This document shows, piece after piece, positions 1 through 7,665 of a stretch of 64,000 nt of DNA. Position 1 is the first letter of the stretch. Each line of letters begins with the position of its first letter. Made by a program: the position numbers and the translations under genes. The stretch comes from Pseudomonadota bacterium (lineage in GTDB: Bacteria > Pseudomonadota > Gammaproteobacteria > Steroidobacterales > Steroidobacteraceae), in the NCBI GenBank assembly GCA_021851405.1, contig JAJZDW010000007.1, forward strand, positions 1 through 64,000, written 5' to 3'. The notes below the pieces were generated by a model. That model saw only the letters and a list, made by a program, of their open reading frames with translations, had not been told where the DNA came from and did no database searches.

Positions 1-224
<224 letters not shown>

Positions 225-263
225 AGACCTCCATGGTAATTACAACTCGATGAGGATCTAAAC

Positions 264-836
264 ATGGCTATCTCGATTCATCCGGCGGTCGACCACGGCG
301 TAAAACCGGGGAAGGCGGACTTTGCGGGCGGCACGCTGGTGTGCCACTGCGCCACGGATCCGGTCAAGGTACACATCGCTGCGAACGTCGCCTTCGATCA
401 CGTCTGCGGTTGCAGCAAGTGCTGGAAGCCCAAAGGTGCGCTGTTCTCGCTGGTTGCGGTCGTCTCGCGCGACAAACTGACGGTCGTGGCCAATGGCCAG
501 AAACTGAAGATCGTCGACGTCACTGCGCCCATTCAGCGTCATGCGTGCACCGGGTGCGGCGTGCACATGTACGGGCGCATCGAGAACAAGGAGCACCCAT
601 TCTACGGCTTTGACTTCGTGCATCCGGAACTGCTGCAGGAGCACGGCTGGGCGGCACCCGAGTTCGCCGCGTTCGTCTCCTCGATCATCGAATCCGGGTT
701 CCCGCCGGGGCGGATGAGCGAAGTGCGCGAGCGTCTGAAGCAACTGGGTCTGGAACCTTACGATTCGCTCTCCCCGGCGCTGATGGATGCGATTGCCACG
801 CACGCGGCGAAGAAGAAGGGAACGCTCGCGGCGTGA
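264..836 (+). CDS. gfa: S-(hydroxymethyl)glutathione synthase (glutathione-dependent formaldehyde-activating enzyme)
   Basis: A 190-residue protein of normal Gfa length. It condenses formaldehyde with glutathione to give S-(hydroxymethyl)glutathione. The zinc-binding cysteines typical of the Gfa/CENP-V fold are visible: LVCHC near residue 26, CGCSKC near residue 48, and [11 protein letters not shown] near residue 95. The ATG at 264 is preceded by a GAGGA-like ribosome site. It follows frmA closely, so the two are probably co-transcribed, and it lies upstream of xoxF, whose product generates formaldehyde in the periplasm. Family assignment is strong. The need for an enzyme rather than spontaneous condensation is still debated for this family. 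Confidence 0.9.
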   Translation: MAISIHPAVDHGVKPGKADFAGGTLVCHCATDPVKVHIAANVAFDHVCGCSKCWKPKGALFSLVAVVSRDKLTVVANGQKLKIVDVTAPIQRHACTGCGVHMYGRIENKEHPFYGFDFVHPELLQEHGWAAPEFAAFVSSIIESGFPPGRMSEVRERLKQLGLEPYDSLSPALMDAIATHAAKKKGTLAA

Positions 837-1327
837 GTGCGCAGGTGCGAATCGGCGTGCTCCACTGGTTCGACGCATCCGCCGCGCGGTGCGTGCCCGG
901 CGCGCAGCGGCGCTCGCTCGGTGTGCGCCATCGCCGGAGTGTTCCGAAAACTGATCACTCCGCCGCAGGGCTCGCGTCTGCGCTGTCGGCAGGCTATGCC
1001 GCGGCGGTTCAATGCGCGCATAGTAGCGCGCATAACGGGCGCGAGACGCCGCGCCTGCGCTGCACGCAGAGCATGACGGTGGCGCGGGCGGAAGGCTTCG
1101 AGGAGACGAGCACGAGCTGAGTGTCGTTGTCGAGGCGTAACAGAGGGGGTGAGTACACCAACAACCAAGCCTATCCAGTGCCGCCGCGCACGGGTGCGAC
1201 AGATGAGTTCGCGGCGAGTCAACCGGTGCCGGCCCGTGAGTCGCCCCGGCGGAGCGTGCTCCGCCGAGGTGCCGGACCGTCCGAATCACCTGTAAGTACC
1301 GACAATGCCACTTCAGGAGACATTACC
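837..1327. other. Long intergenic leader upstream of xoxF, no convincing gene
   Basis: About 490 bases lie between gfa and the xoxF start. Short open frames exist on both strands, but they are arginine-rich, lack recognisable domains and look like GC-bias frames. Two clear inverted repeats are visible. An 8-bp stem with a 6-base loop spans 1012-1033 (ATGCGCGC/GCGCGCAT). A 9-bp stem with a 2-base loop spans 1247-1266 (CGGCGGAGC/GCTCCGCCG), ending about 60 bases before the xoxF start. This is the likely place for the xoxF promoter and any lanthanide- or methanol-responsive control. Confidence 0.5.
1315..1320 (+). promoter_or_regulatory. Ribosome binding site that fixes the xoxF start
   Basis: AGGAGA at 1315-1320 lies 7 bases before a GTG codon at 1328. 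This decides for the GTG start over the open frame extending back to 1121, because the upstream residues do not resemble a signal peptide while residues after the GTG do. Confidence 0.75.
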
Positions 1328-3163
1328 GTGTATACCCTGACTGAAAAAACGCCGCGGCGGGCGGATCGGCAGCGCTGGGGATGGTTGCTCTCGGGCGCCG
1401 CTGCTGTGCTCGTCGTCACCGGCGCATGTGCCGGATCGAGACCGGCGTATGCCGCGGACACCGGCCCGACCGGTGCCAATTGGATCAAGCCCTCCGGCAA
1501 CGATTACAACTGGCGCTACAGCCGGCTCAATCAGATCAACGTCCACAATGCCCGCCAGATGCAGGTCTCGTGGACCATGTCGACCGGCGTGCTGCGCGGC
1601 CATGAGGGCCAGCCGCTCGTGATCGGCAATACGATGTATTTCGAGACGCCTTACCCGAACAGCGTATTTGCAGTGGATCTGAACGATCCGAACCACCGGG
1701 TCCGCTGGAAATTCACTCCGCCGCCCGATCCGAATGCGCCGCCGGTAGCCTGCTGCGACGTCGTCAATCGCGGTGTGAGCTACTACAACGGCAAGATCAT
1801 CATGACCGCACTCGACGGCATGGTGTATGCGCTGAATGCGAGCGACGGTGCCGTAGAGTGGAAGTTTCGCAATGCCGATCCGAAACTCGGTCAGACCGTC
1901 ACCGCCGCACCTCAGGTGTACGACGGTGTGGCCCTGATCGGTGTGTCCGGCGGCGAGTTTGGCGTGCGCGGGTATATGACCGCGCTCGATGCGAACACCG
2001 GCAAGATGCTGTGGCGCGCGTACAGCGAGGGGCCGGACAATCAGCTGATGGTCAGTCCGACGCATACCATCAACGGGTACACCCAAAAGCCCGTCGGGGT
2101 CGACTCGAGCCTGAAGACTTGGCGCGGGGATGAGTGGAAGGAAGGCGGCGGCACCACCTGGGGATGGTATTCGTACGACCCGAAGCTCGGCATGATCTAC
2201 TACGGCAGCGGCAATCCGGGCACGTGGAATCCCACGCAGCGTCCGGGCCTGAACCGCTGGTCGATGACGATCTTCGCGCGCAACCTGCACACCGGCATGG
2301 CCAAGTGGGTGCTGCAGATGACCCCGCACGATGGCTGGGACTACGACGGCGTCAACGAAATGGTGCTGTTCAACGCCAAGGTGAACGGCCGCGAGGAGCC
2401 GCTGCTCGCCCACTTCGATCGCAACGGATTCATGTTCGTTGTCAACCGAATCACCGGAAAGCCAGTGCGGATCCAGAAATACGACTCATCGGTGAACTGG
2501 GCAAACGGATTCAACATGAATACCGGTATGCCAGAGGTGAACGAGCGATACATGACCCGCGCCGGCGTCAACGTCACGGGTATCTGCCCGGCGGCGCAGG
2601 GCGACAAGGACGAACAGCCGTCCTCGTACGACCCGCAGACCGGTGACTTCTACGTGCCGTTGAATCACCTGTGCATGGACTATCAGGCGTTCGACGTCAA
2701 GTACATGGCAGGCTTCCCGTTCGTCGGTGCGATCGTCAACATGCACCCCGGTCCGGGCGGCTACCGCGGTCGGTTCATTTCCATCAATCCGGTCACGGGG
2801 CGGACCAACTGGCAGATTCACTCGGAGTTCCAGGACTGGGGCGGAGCGCTGACCACTGCCGGTGGACTCGCCTTCTACGGCACGCTCAAGGGCGACTTCC
2901 GTGCCGTGGACGTGCACACCGGGAAGGTGCTGTACAGCTTCCACTGTCCCTCGGGGATCATCGGCAACCCGGTCACGTACATGCATGACGGGCATCAGTA
3001 CGTCGCGGTGTTGACCGGTGTGGGCGGCTGGGCGGCGATCGGCATGACCAATAACCTGCACAAGGGTACGGCGGGATTGGGTGCCGTGGGACTTGACCAC
3101 AGCCTTAACCAGTACACACAACTCGGCGGAACGTTGATGGTGTTCGCGCTGCCGAAAGGTTGA
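1328..3163 (+). CDS. xoxF: Lanthanide-dependent PQQ methanol dehydrogenase
   Basis: A 611-residue periplasmic quinoprotein with a Sec signal ending near AYA-AD (about residue 43). Family hallmarks are visible: the vicinal cysteine pair at 142-143 (VACCDV), the metal-ligand Glu at 210 (GGEFGVRG), the Asn at 296 (SGNPGTW) and the catalytic Asp at 338 in WDYDGVNEM. The extra Asp at 340, two residues after the catalytic one, is the known marker separating lanthanide-using XoxF from calcium-using MxaF, which has Ala there. The enzyme oxidises methanol (and possibly formaldehyde) and passes electrons to a cytochrome c. xoxJ and a cytochrome c gene follow. No mxaF-type gene is in the window. The GTG start is supported by the AGGAGA site. 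Confidence 0.93.
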   Translation: MYTLTEKTPRRADRQRWGWLLSGAAAVLVVTGACAGSRPAYAADTGPTGANWIKPSGNDYNWRYSRLNQINVHNARQMQVSWTMSTGVLRGHEGQPLVIGNTMYFETPYPNSVFAVDLNDPNHRVRWKFTPPPDPNAPPVACCDVVNRGVSYYNGKIIMTALDGMVYALNASDGAVEWKFRNADPKLGQTVTAAPQVYDGVALIGVSGGEFGVRGYMTALDANTGKMLWRAYSEGPDNQLMVSPTHTINGYTQKPVGVDSSLKTWRGDEWKEGGGTTWGWYSYDPKLGMIYYGSGNPGTWNPTQRPGLNRWSMTIFARNLHTGMAKWVLQMTPHDGWDYDGVNEMVLFNAKVNGREEPLLAHFDRNGFMFVVNRITGKPVRIQKYDSSVNWANGFNMNTGMPEVNERYMTRAGVNVTGICPAAQGDKDEQPSSYDPQTGDFYVPLNHLCMDYQAFDVKYMAGFPFVGAIVNMHPGPGGYRGRFISINPVTGRTNWQIHSEFQDWGGALTTAGGLAFYGTLKGDFRAVDVHTGKVLYSFHCPSGIIGNPVTYMHDGHQYVAVLTGVGGWAAIGMTNNLHKGTAGLGAVGLDHSLNQYTQLGGTLMVFALPKG

Positions 3164-3170
3164 GCGGATG

Positions 3171-3205
3171 GGGCGGGGCGAGGATGATATGGGGTTGCCC
3201 CGCCC
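3171..3205 (+). terminator. GC-rich hairpin after xoxF (first of two)
   Basis: A perfect 9-bp inverted repeat, GGGCGGGGC at 3171-3179 and GCCCCGCCC at 3197-3205, begins 7 bases after the xoxF stop. There is no T run, so it may act as an mRNA 3' stabiliser or as part of a double terminator. Confidence 0.4.
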
Positions 3206-3214
3206 ATTGCTGGA

Positions 3215-3249
3215 GTGGGCCGCGCCGGGCATCGGCGCGGCCCACTTTG
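3215..3249 (+). terminator. Strong hairpin between xoxF and xoxJ
   Basis: A perfect 12-bp stem, GTGGGCCGCGCC at 3215-3226 pairing with GGCGCGGCCCAC at 3234-3245, has a 7-base loop and is followed by TTTGT. It is the best intrinsic-terminator-like structure in this part of the window. It would reduce read-through from xoxF into xoxJ, setting unequal levels of enzyme and accessory proteins. Confidence 0.6.
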
Positions 3250-3311
3250 TCGGTGGAGTCGGCGCAGGCAAGTCGCCGCAGCGATCACTTAACGTGAAGG
3301 GGAAACGACGT

Positions 3312-4124
3312 ATGTCACACAAAAGAGCCATTGTGGGGATGCTGCGGGGCTTGGCGGTACTGCTGCTGATCGGCGGGTCCGCCGCAGCGGCGGCCGCGCG
3401 ACCGCTGACGGTCTGCGCCGATCCGAACTACCTACCGTACTCGAATCGGATGGGACAGGGGTTTGAGAACAAGGTGGCCGAGGTCATCGGCCAGGCGCTC
3501 GGGCGGCCGGTGCAGTACGTGTGGTCGAGCTACCGCCAGCCGGGCGGGTTCGACAACTTTCTCGCCCTGAATCTCGATAAGAACCGCTGCGACATCATCA
3601 TGGATCTGCCCTACGGGGACGTCGAGGAGCATTACACGGATCCCTACTACGGCTCGACGTACGTCTTCGTCTACAAGAAAGGCCGCCCGTACGATCTGTC
3701 CGGCGGGATGGATTCCCCGGTCCTGCGGCACGTGAAGATCGGGTTCGAGATGGGCACGCCGCCGGAGATGGGTCTGAAGATGCGTGGGCTGCTCCTGAAG
3801 GCGACACCGTTCGATACTGCGGAGAAACCAACGGCGTCCCCTAAAGCGACGCTGCAGGCGGTGCAGGACGGCAAGGTCGACGTCCTGATCACCTGGGAGC
3901 CGGCCGTAGGCTATTTCATCAAGAAGGATTATCCGGATCTGACCATGACGCGCGTGCCGGATACGAATGCCCTCGGCTCGCCGGAGCGGTACCTGTTCTT
4001 CATGTCGCTCGGCGTGGCCCCGGCGCACAAGCACCTCATTGCGCAATTGAACGCGGTGATCAAGTCGCATAAGGCGCAGATCAAGCAGATCATGGACAAC
4101 TACGATGTCGGCATCCTGCCCTGA
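3312..4124 (+). CDS. xoxJ: XoxJ/MoxJ-type periplasmic solute-binding-like protein
   Basis: A 270-residue protein with a signal peptide (residues 1 to about 29, ending in a run of Ala) and a mature start PLTVCADPNYLPYSN, typical of the quinoprotein-linked branch of family 3 solute-binding proteins. The order xoxF-xoxJ-cytochrome matches known xox clusters, where XoxJ is thought to help activate or load XoxF. The ATG at 3312 is preceded by an AAGGGGA site; the open frame extends upstream to 3168 through the terminator hairpins, so the shorter start is preferred. The cysteine near residue 35 and another near 93 could form a disulfide. The role is inferred from family and context. Confidence 0.85.
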   Translation: MSHKRAIVGMLRGLAVLLLIGGSAAAAAARPLTVCADPNYLPYSNRMGQGFENKVAEVIGQALGRPVQYVWSSYRQPGGFDNFLALNLDKNRCDIIMDLPYGDVEEHYTDPYYGSTYVFVYKKGRPYDLSGGMDSPVLRHVKIGFEMGTPPEMGLKMRGLLLKATPFDTAEKPTASPKATLQAVQDGKVDVLITWEPAVGYFIKKDYPDLTMTRVPDTNALGSPERYLFFMSLGVAPAHKHLIAQLNAVIKSHKAQIKQIMDNYDVGILP

Positions 4125-4174
4125 GGGGGCGCAATGGCGAGCCGACTAGGGTCCTACGGTCACGATGTCATTCG

Positions 4175-4954
4175 ATGCAAGACATGCCATACGTAGTGAG
4201 TGCGAAGCGATTCTCCGTCCTGCCTCGGCGAGGCACGGGTTGGGCCGTGCGGATGGGTCGGGTGCTGTTGTGGGTGTGCACGCTCGGGCTGACGCTACCG
4301 GCGATTGCCGCCATGCCCCCGGGTGAGAAAGTGGCCCGGGGCAGCAACTGCTTCTCCTGTCACGCGGTCGGTCACACAGTGGTGGGCCCGGCGTTCGTCG
4401 CGGTGGCCCAGCGCTTTGCGCATCAGCCCGGGGCCCAGGCGGTGCTGGTGCATGCGGTGAAGTTCGGACATGTCGGCACCTGGGGCAAGATTCCGATGCC
4501 GCCGCATCCGGACCTCACCGAGCAGCAGCTCAATGAGGTCGTCAGCTGGGTGCTCTCGATCCGTTCGGGCGCGAAGCCGGCGGTTGCCGCGGGCGTGAAG
4601 ACCTACCACTATACGGTGAACGGCCAGGCGGTCACGCTCGACTTCCCCGTGTTTCGGACCGGGACGAAGAAGGTGACCCCGACGGTGTTCCGCGGTTACG
4701 AGTTGTTCAACTCGTATTGCTTCCGCTGCCACGGCGAGGATGCGACGGGCTCGGAGTATGCTCCGGACCTGCGCCAGTCGGTGCTGAACGGCATGACCGA
4801 GGCGCAGATGACCCAGATTGCCATGGAGGGCCGCAAGGCCAAGGGCATGCCGGCCTGGGCGGGGTTCTTCTCCCCGCATGATCTGAAGGCGATCTACGAG
4901 TATGTGGCCGGCCGGGCGCATCACCTGGTCGGGCAGGGGGACCCGCCGGAGTGA
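4175..4954 (+). CDS. Diheme cytochrome c in the xoxG position
   Basis: Up to 259 residues with a hydrophobic N-terminal segment (VLLWVCTLGLTLPAIAA, about residues 30-46) that serves as export signal. There are two heme c motifs: CFSCH near residue 59 and CFRCH near residue 182. The first domain has a candidate Met ligand in KIPMPPHP, and the second in GMPAW. In other xox clusters the XoxF electron acceptor XoxG is usually a single-heme cytochrome, so this two-domain form is unusual. Its place after xoxF and xoxJ suggests it takes electrons from XoxF. The start is uncertain: no good ribosome site precedes 4175, and an ATG at 4253 would give a shorter signal peptide. Confidence 0.8.
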   Translation: MQDMPYVVSAKRFSVLPRRGTGWAVRMGRVLLWVCTLGLTLPAIAAMPPGEKVARGSNCFSCHAVGHTVVGPAFVAVAQRFAHQPGAQAVLVHAVKFGHVGTWGKIPMPPHPDLTEQQLNEVVSWVLSIRSGAKPAVAAGVKTYHYTVNGQAVTLDFPVFRTGTKKVTPTVFRGYELFNSYCFRCHGEDATGSEYAPDLRQSVLNGMTEAQMTQIAMEGRKAKGMPAWAGFFSPHDLKAIYEYVAGRAHHLVGQGDPPE

Positions 4955-4965
4955 GCGGCTAGCCT

Positions 4966-5835
4966 TCAGAGGCGCTTCGGCAACACTCGGTACAGTCCGC
5001 GGGCAAGGGCTGGCACGAGGCGTGGGCGCAGCAGGCGCGCGTCGTAGCGTGCCATGCGCCGCTCGTTCTCCTCCAGGCACTTCGCGAGCAGCCCACGCAG
5101 CGTCACGGGCGCGCCGATGTCCTGATGCGCCGTCAGCGTGAAGTTCTCGCTGTTGGCCGCCGAGGCGTCTGCACCGCCGAGGCTGCGGGCGGTTTTCACT
5201 CGCGAGGCTACCTGTTTCAGGATGATCCACGCGCAGCGCGCCCGGAACACCGGGCGCTGCCACCAGGGTAACTGCAGCCGCCGCGCCTTGACCCAGTTGA
5301 CGAAGAACAGGATGTGGCGCACTTCCTCGTCCATCACCGGTTCGAATACCGTGACCAGCGCGGCGGGGAAGTAACCGGACTCGCGCGCCAGCGCGAACAG
5401 CCCGAAGGCGAAGAACGAATCGAAGCATTCGCCAAAGCCGGCGAACAGGAAGTCATCTTGGAGGTTGTGCGGCGTGTAGGGCGCCGGAAATTCGATCGGT
5501 ATGCGGTAGTGCGCGGTGAGAGCGGCGAGCAGGCGCGCATGGCGTTGCTCCTCGAACCCCTGGAGCGCGATCGCGCGGCTCAGTTCCGGGTCGCTCTCGA
5601 GGCTCGCCGCGGCGGTGACGGTGTGGGAGGTGATGTTCTCAGTGGACACCGCTTCCTGCCAGAACGGCAGGCGGGTGAGGCGCTGCTGCTCCTCGGCGGT
5701 GAGCGTCGGCCAGGCGATGTGTTCGGGATCGTACTCGACGTGCGTGTCGAAGAAGAACCGGGCGAGCAGATGTTTGTGTTCGGGAGATCCTGGACGCAGC
5801 GAAGCGAGGTCAAAGTCGACCGGATCCGCGGACAT
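4966..5835 (-). CDS. Ferritin-like diiron-carboxylate protein
   Basis: A 289-residue predicted soluble helical protein with two ExxRH-type motifs, EEQRH (E96, H99) and DEEVRH (E171, H174). Glu66 and Glu136 (or Glu152) sit at suitable spacing, giving the E...ExxH...E...ExxH pattern of diiron oxygenases and ferritin-like proteins. The start overlaps the end of hpnL by 26 bases, so it is translationally coupled to the hopanoid operon hpnI-J-K-L. No hpn name is known to me for it. It might hydroxylate or desaturate a hopanoid or lipid, or act in oxidative protection; the sequence cannot tell which. It converges on the cytochrome gene with only 11 bases between the stops. Confidence 0.7.
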   Translation of the reverse strand: MSADPVDFDLASLRPGSPEHKHLLARFFFDTHVEYDPEHIAWPTLTAEEQQRLTRLPFWQEAVSTENITSHTVTAAASLESDPELSRAIALQGFEEQRHARLLAALTAHYRIPIEFPAPYTPHNLQDDFLFAGFGECFDSFFAFGLFALARESGYFPAALVTVFEPVMDEEVRHILFFVNWVKARRLQLPWWQRPVFRARCAWIILKQVASRVKTARSLGGADASAANSENFTLTAHQDIGAPVTLRGLLAKCLEENERRMARYDARLLRPRLVPALARGLYRVLPKRL

Positions 5836-6802
5836 GGTGCAATTCCCTCTTTCCTTCAGTCCAATACCAGGATAGCAGCGCCGGTGCGCTGAAGAGAATC
5901 TCCCGCATGCGCTTGGTCAGCGACAGTGCGAGGGCGAGTTCGGCGTCGACGCCGATCAGACGGCCGACCCCGACCAGGGTCGCCTCCTGAATGCCGATTC
6001 CCGCCGGCACGATGAAAATGAAGGTGCGCGCCGCCTGCATGAGGCTCTCGAGCACCACGGCGGCCTCGACGCTGACCGGGTGGCCGAGCCAGCGCAGCGC
6101 AAGCCACGTCTCGAGCGTTCCGGAGAGCATGCCGGCGAGTTGCCAGGCGAGCGTGCGCAGCCATCGCCGCCAGTCGGTGAGCAGCGCGCGCAGCGCGGCA
6201 TCGAGCGCCGACCACTTGCCGTTCAGCAGCGAGAGCATCTGTTCGCCGAGCATCTTCACGGCGACCTTCTCCATGCGCTCGAACACCGAACCATAGTGCA
6301 GCAGGGCGGCGAACAACACGATCAGCGGCAGAGTTGCGGCGAGTCCGATCAGCACGTCGGCGGCCGAGCGCACGGTGCCGGTGAGACTGAGCAGGCAGGT
6401 CACCCCGATCAGCACGAACAGATACTGGCTGAACAAGGTCAGCAGGACCTCGGCGGTGACGCTGGCGGCGGCGCAGACGCCCTCGACCCCGCCGGCGGCG
6501 AGCAGGCGGATACCAATCAGTTCCCCGCCGATGTTGGCGACCGGCAGCAGTCGGTTGATGGCCTCGCGCACCGTGGCGATCCACAACAGCCGGCTCGGCG
6601 GCACGCGCTCGGGGATGAGCGCCTGCCAGCCGCGCGAATCGAGCAGCAGCGGCAGCGCGTGCAGGGGCACCAACCACAGCAGCACCCAGCCGGCCCGCTC
6701 GATCGGCGTGAGAATGGCCGTGCCCTCGCGTGCCAGCAGAGCGATCAGCAGCGCCAGCCCCGCGAGCAGCGCGATCCGGACGGTGAGTCTCATGCGGCGC
6801 AA
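5810..6802 (-). CDS. hpnL: Hopanoid-associated integral membrane protein HpnL
   Basis: A 330-residue, strongly hydrophobic protein with about seven to eight membrane segments. It resembles the lysylphosphatidylglycerol synthetase-like membrane domain family (UPF0104) to which HpnL belongs. Motifs such as REAINRLLPVANIGGELIG (about residues 79-97) and FIVPAGIGIQEA (about 255-266) are typical of that family. It overlaps hpnK by 13 bases and the diiron gene by 26 bases. The biochemical role of HpnL is not settled; membrane translocation or flipping of lipid has been suggested for the family. The assignment rests on family plus position between hpnK and the end of the operon. Confidence 0.85.
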   Translation of the reverse strand: MRRMRLTVRIALLAGLALLIALLAREGTAILTPIERAGWVLLWLVPLHALPLLLDSRGWQALIPERVPPSRLLWIATVREAINRLLPVANIGGELIGIRLLAAGGVEGVCAAASVTAEVLLTLFSQYLFVLIGVTCLLSLTGTVRSAADVLIGLAATLPLIVLFAALLHYGSVFERMEKVAVKMLGEQMLSLLNGKWSALDAALRALLTDWRRWLRTLAWQLAGMLSGTLETWLALRWLGHPVSVEAAVVLESLMQAARTFIFIVPAGIGIQEATLVGVGRLIGVDAELALALSLTKRMREILFSAPALLSWYWTEGKRELHHVRGSGRL

Positions 6803-7656
6803 CGCGCCCCGCGCGGCATGTTGCCGGCGCTGGTGAGGGTGCGGAAGCCCCCGGTGGCCGCGCCCGAGGCGTCGATCGTCTCGCGCACGCGCGGGCTGAG
6901 CAGCGCGTCGAGTTCCTCGCGGTGCCGGTAGGCCTGCATCGCCGGGGTCAGTCCGTTGCGGGTTGCCGGGTGCAGGTAGATCTCGGTGAACCCCTCCGGC
7001 AGGCGCTGCAGGATCCCGAGCAGGCGCGTCTCGTCCATCGCGCCAGTGCCGGCGAGGCCGAACACCTGATCGTTGCTCGCGACCCCGGCGGCGCGCAGGC
7101 GCCAGCGCATCAGGGCGAGCCAGGGCGAGAGCAATGCGCCGGCGAGCGCCGCGCCGGCGGGTGCCGCCCAGCGGGGCTCGTGCGGCCAGCGCACCGGCGG
7201 GCGGCCGTACTCGGCGCCGATCGACAGCAGCATCGACAGCACGGTCGGGTGCAGGTGGAAGTGCTTGTGCGCATTGAGGTGATCGAGCGGCAGGCCGCTC
7301 GCGGCGAACGCGGCGAACTGGGCGCGGATCTCCGCCTCGAGCTGGCGTCTGACGCGCGGCAGGGCGAAGAACCGCACGCCCTCGCGGGCCATTCGATCGG
7401 CAAAGCGCCCCGAATCGTCCACGAGGGCCGGGATCCGCCTGGGTGGCAGCACTGCTCGGCCGTCGGCCAGCACTACGTGCAGACCGACGGCGAGCTGCGG
7501 CAGCAGGCGCGCTCGCCGCACGGCGTCCTCCGCTGCGTCCGCCCCGACCATCAGGCTCGCACAGGTGAGCACGCCGCCCGTGTGGGCCTGCTCGATGGCC
7601 TCGTTCACCGCCTCATGCAGGCCGAAATCGTCGGCGGTGATGGCGAGGGCCTTCAC
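6790..7656 (-). CDS. hpnK: Hopanoid biosynthesis deacetylase HpnK (YdjC-like)
   Basis: A 288-residue protein of the YdjC/ChbG deacetylase family. The N-terminal metal site ADDFG (residues 8-12) and the histidine motif LNAHKHFHLHP (about residue 130) are intact, and a later IYLHP (about 231) completes the expected set. In the hopanoid pathway HpnK removes the acetyl group from N-acetylglucosaminyl bacteriohopanetetrol after HpnI has added the sugar. It lies 9 bases from hpnJ and overlaps hpnL by 13 bases. The protein should act in the cytoplasm or at its membrane face. Confidence 0.9.
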   Translation of the reverse strand: MKALAITADDFGLHEAVNEAIEQAHTGGVLTCASLMVGADAAEDAVRRARLLPQLAVGLHVVLADGRAVLPPRRIPALVDDSGRFADRMAREGVRFFALPRVRRQLEAEIRAQFAAFAASGLPLDHLNAHKHFHLHPTVLSMLLSIGAEYGRPPVRWPHEPRWAAPAGAALAGALLSPWLALMRWRLRAAGVASNDQVFGLAGTGAMDETRLLGILQRLPEGFTEIYLHPATRNGLTPAMQAYRHREELDALLSPRVRETIDASGAATGGFRTLTSAGNMPRGARCAA

Positions 7657-7665
7657 CGGCGGGGC

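Noticed and set aside
833-1120. Open frame of 95 codons overlapping the gfa stop
   Set aside because: No ribosome site beyond the overlap, no domain, Arg- and Ala-rich composition typical of chance frames in high-GC DNA.
1121-1327. N-terminal extension of xoxF
   Set aside because: The GTG at 1328 has a clear AGGAGA site and begins a normal signal peptide; upstream residues do not.
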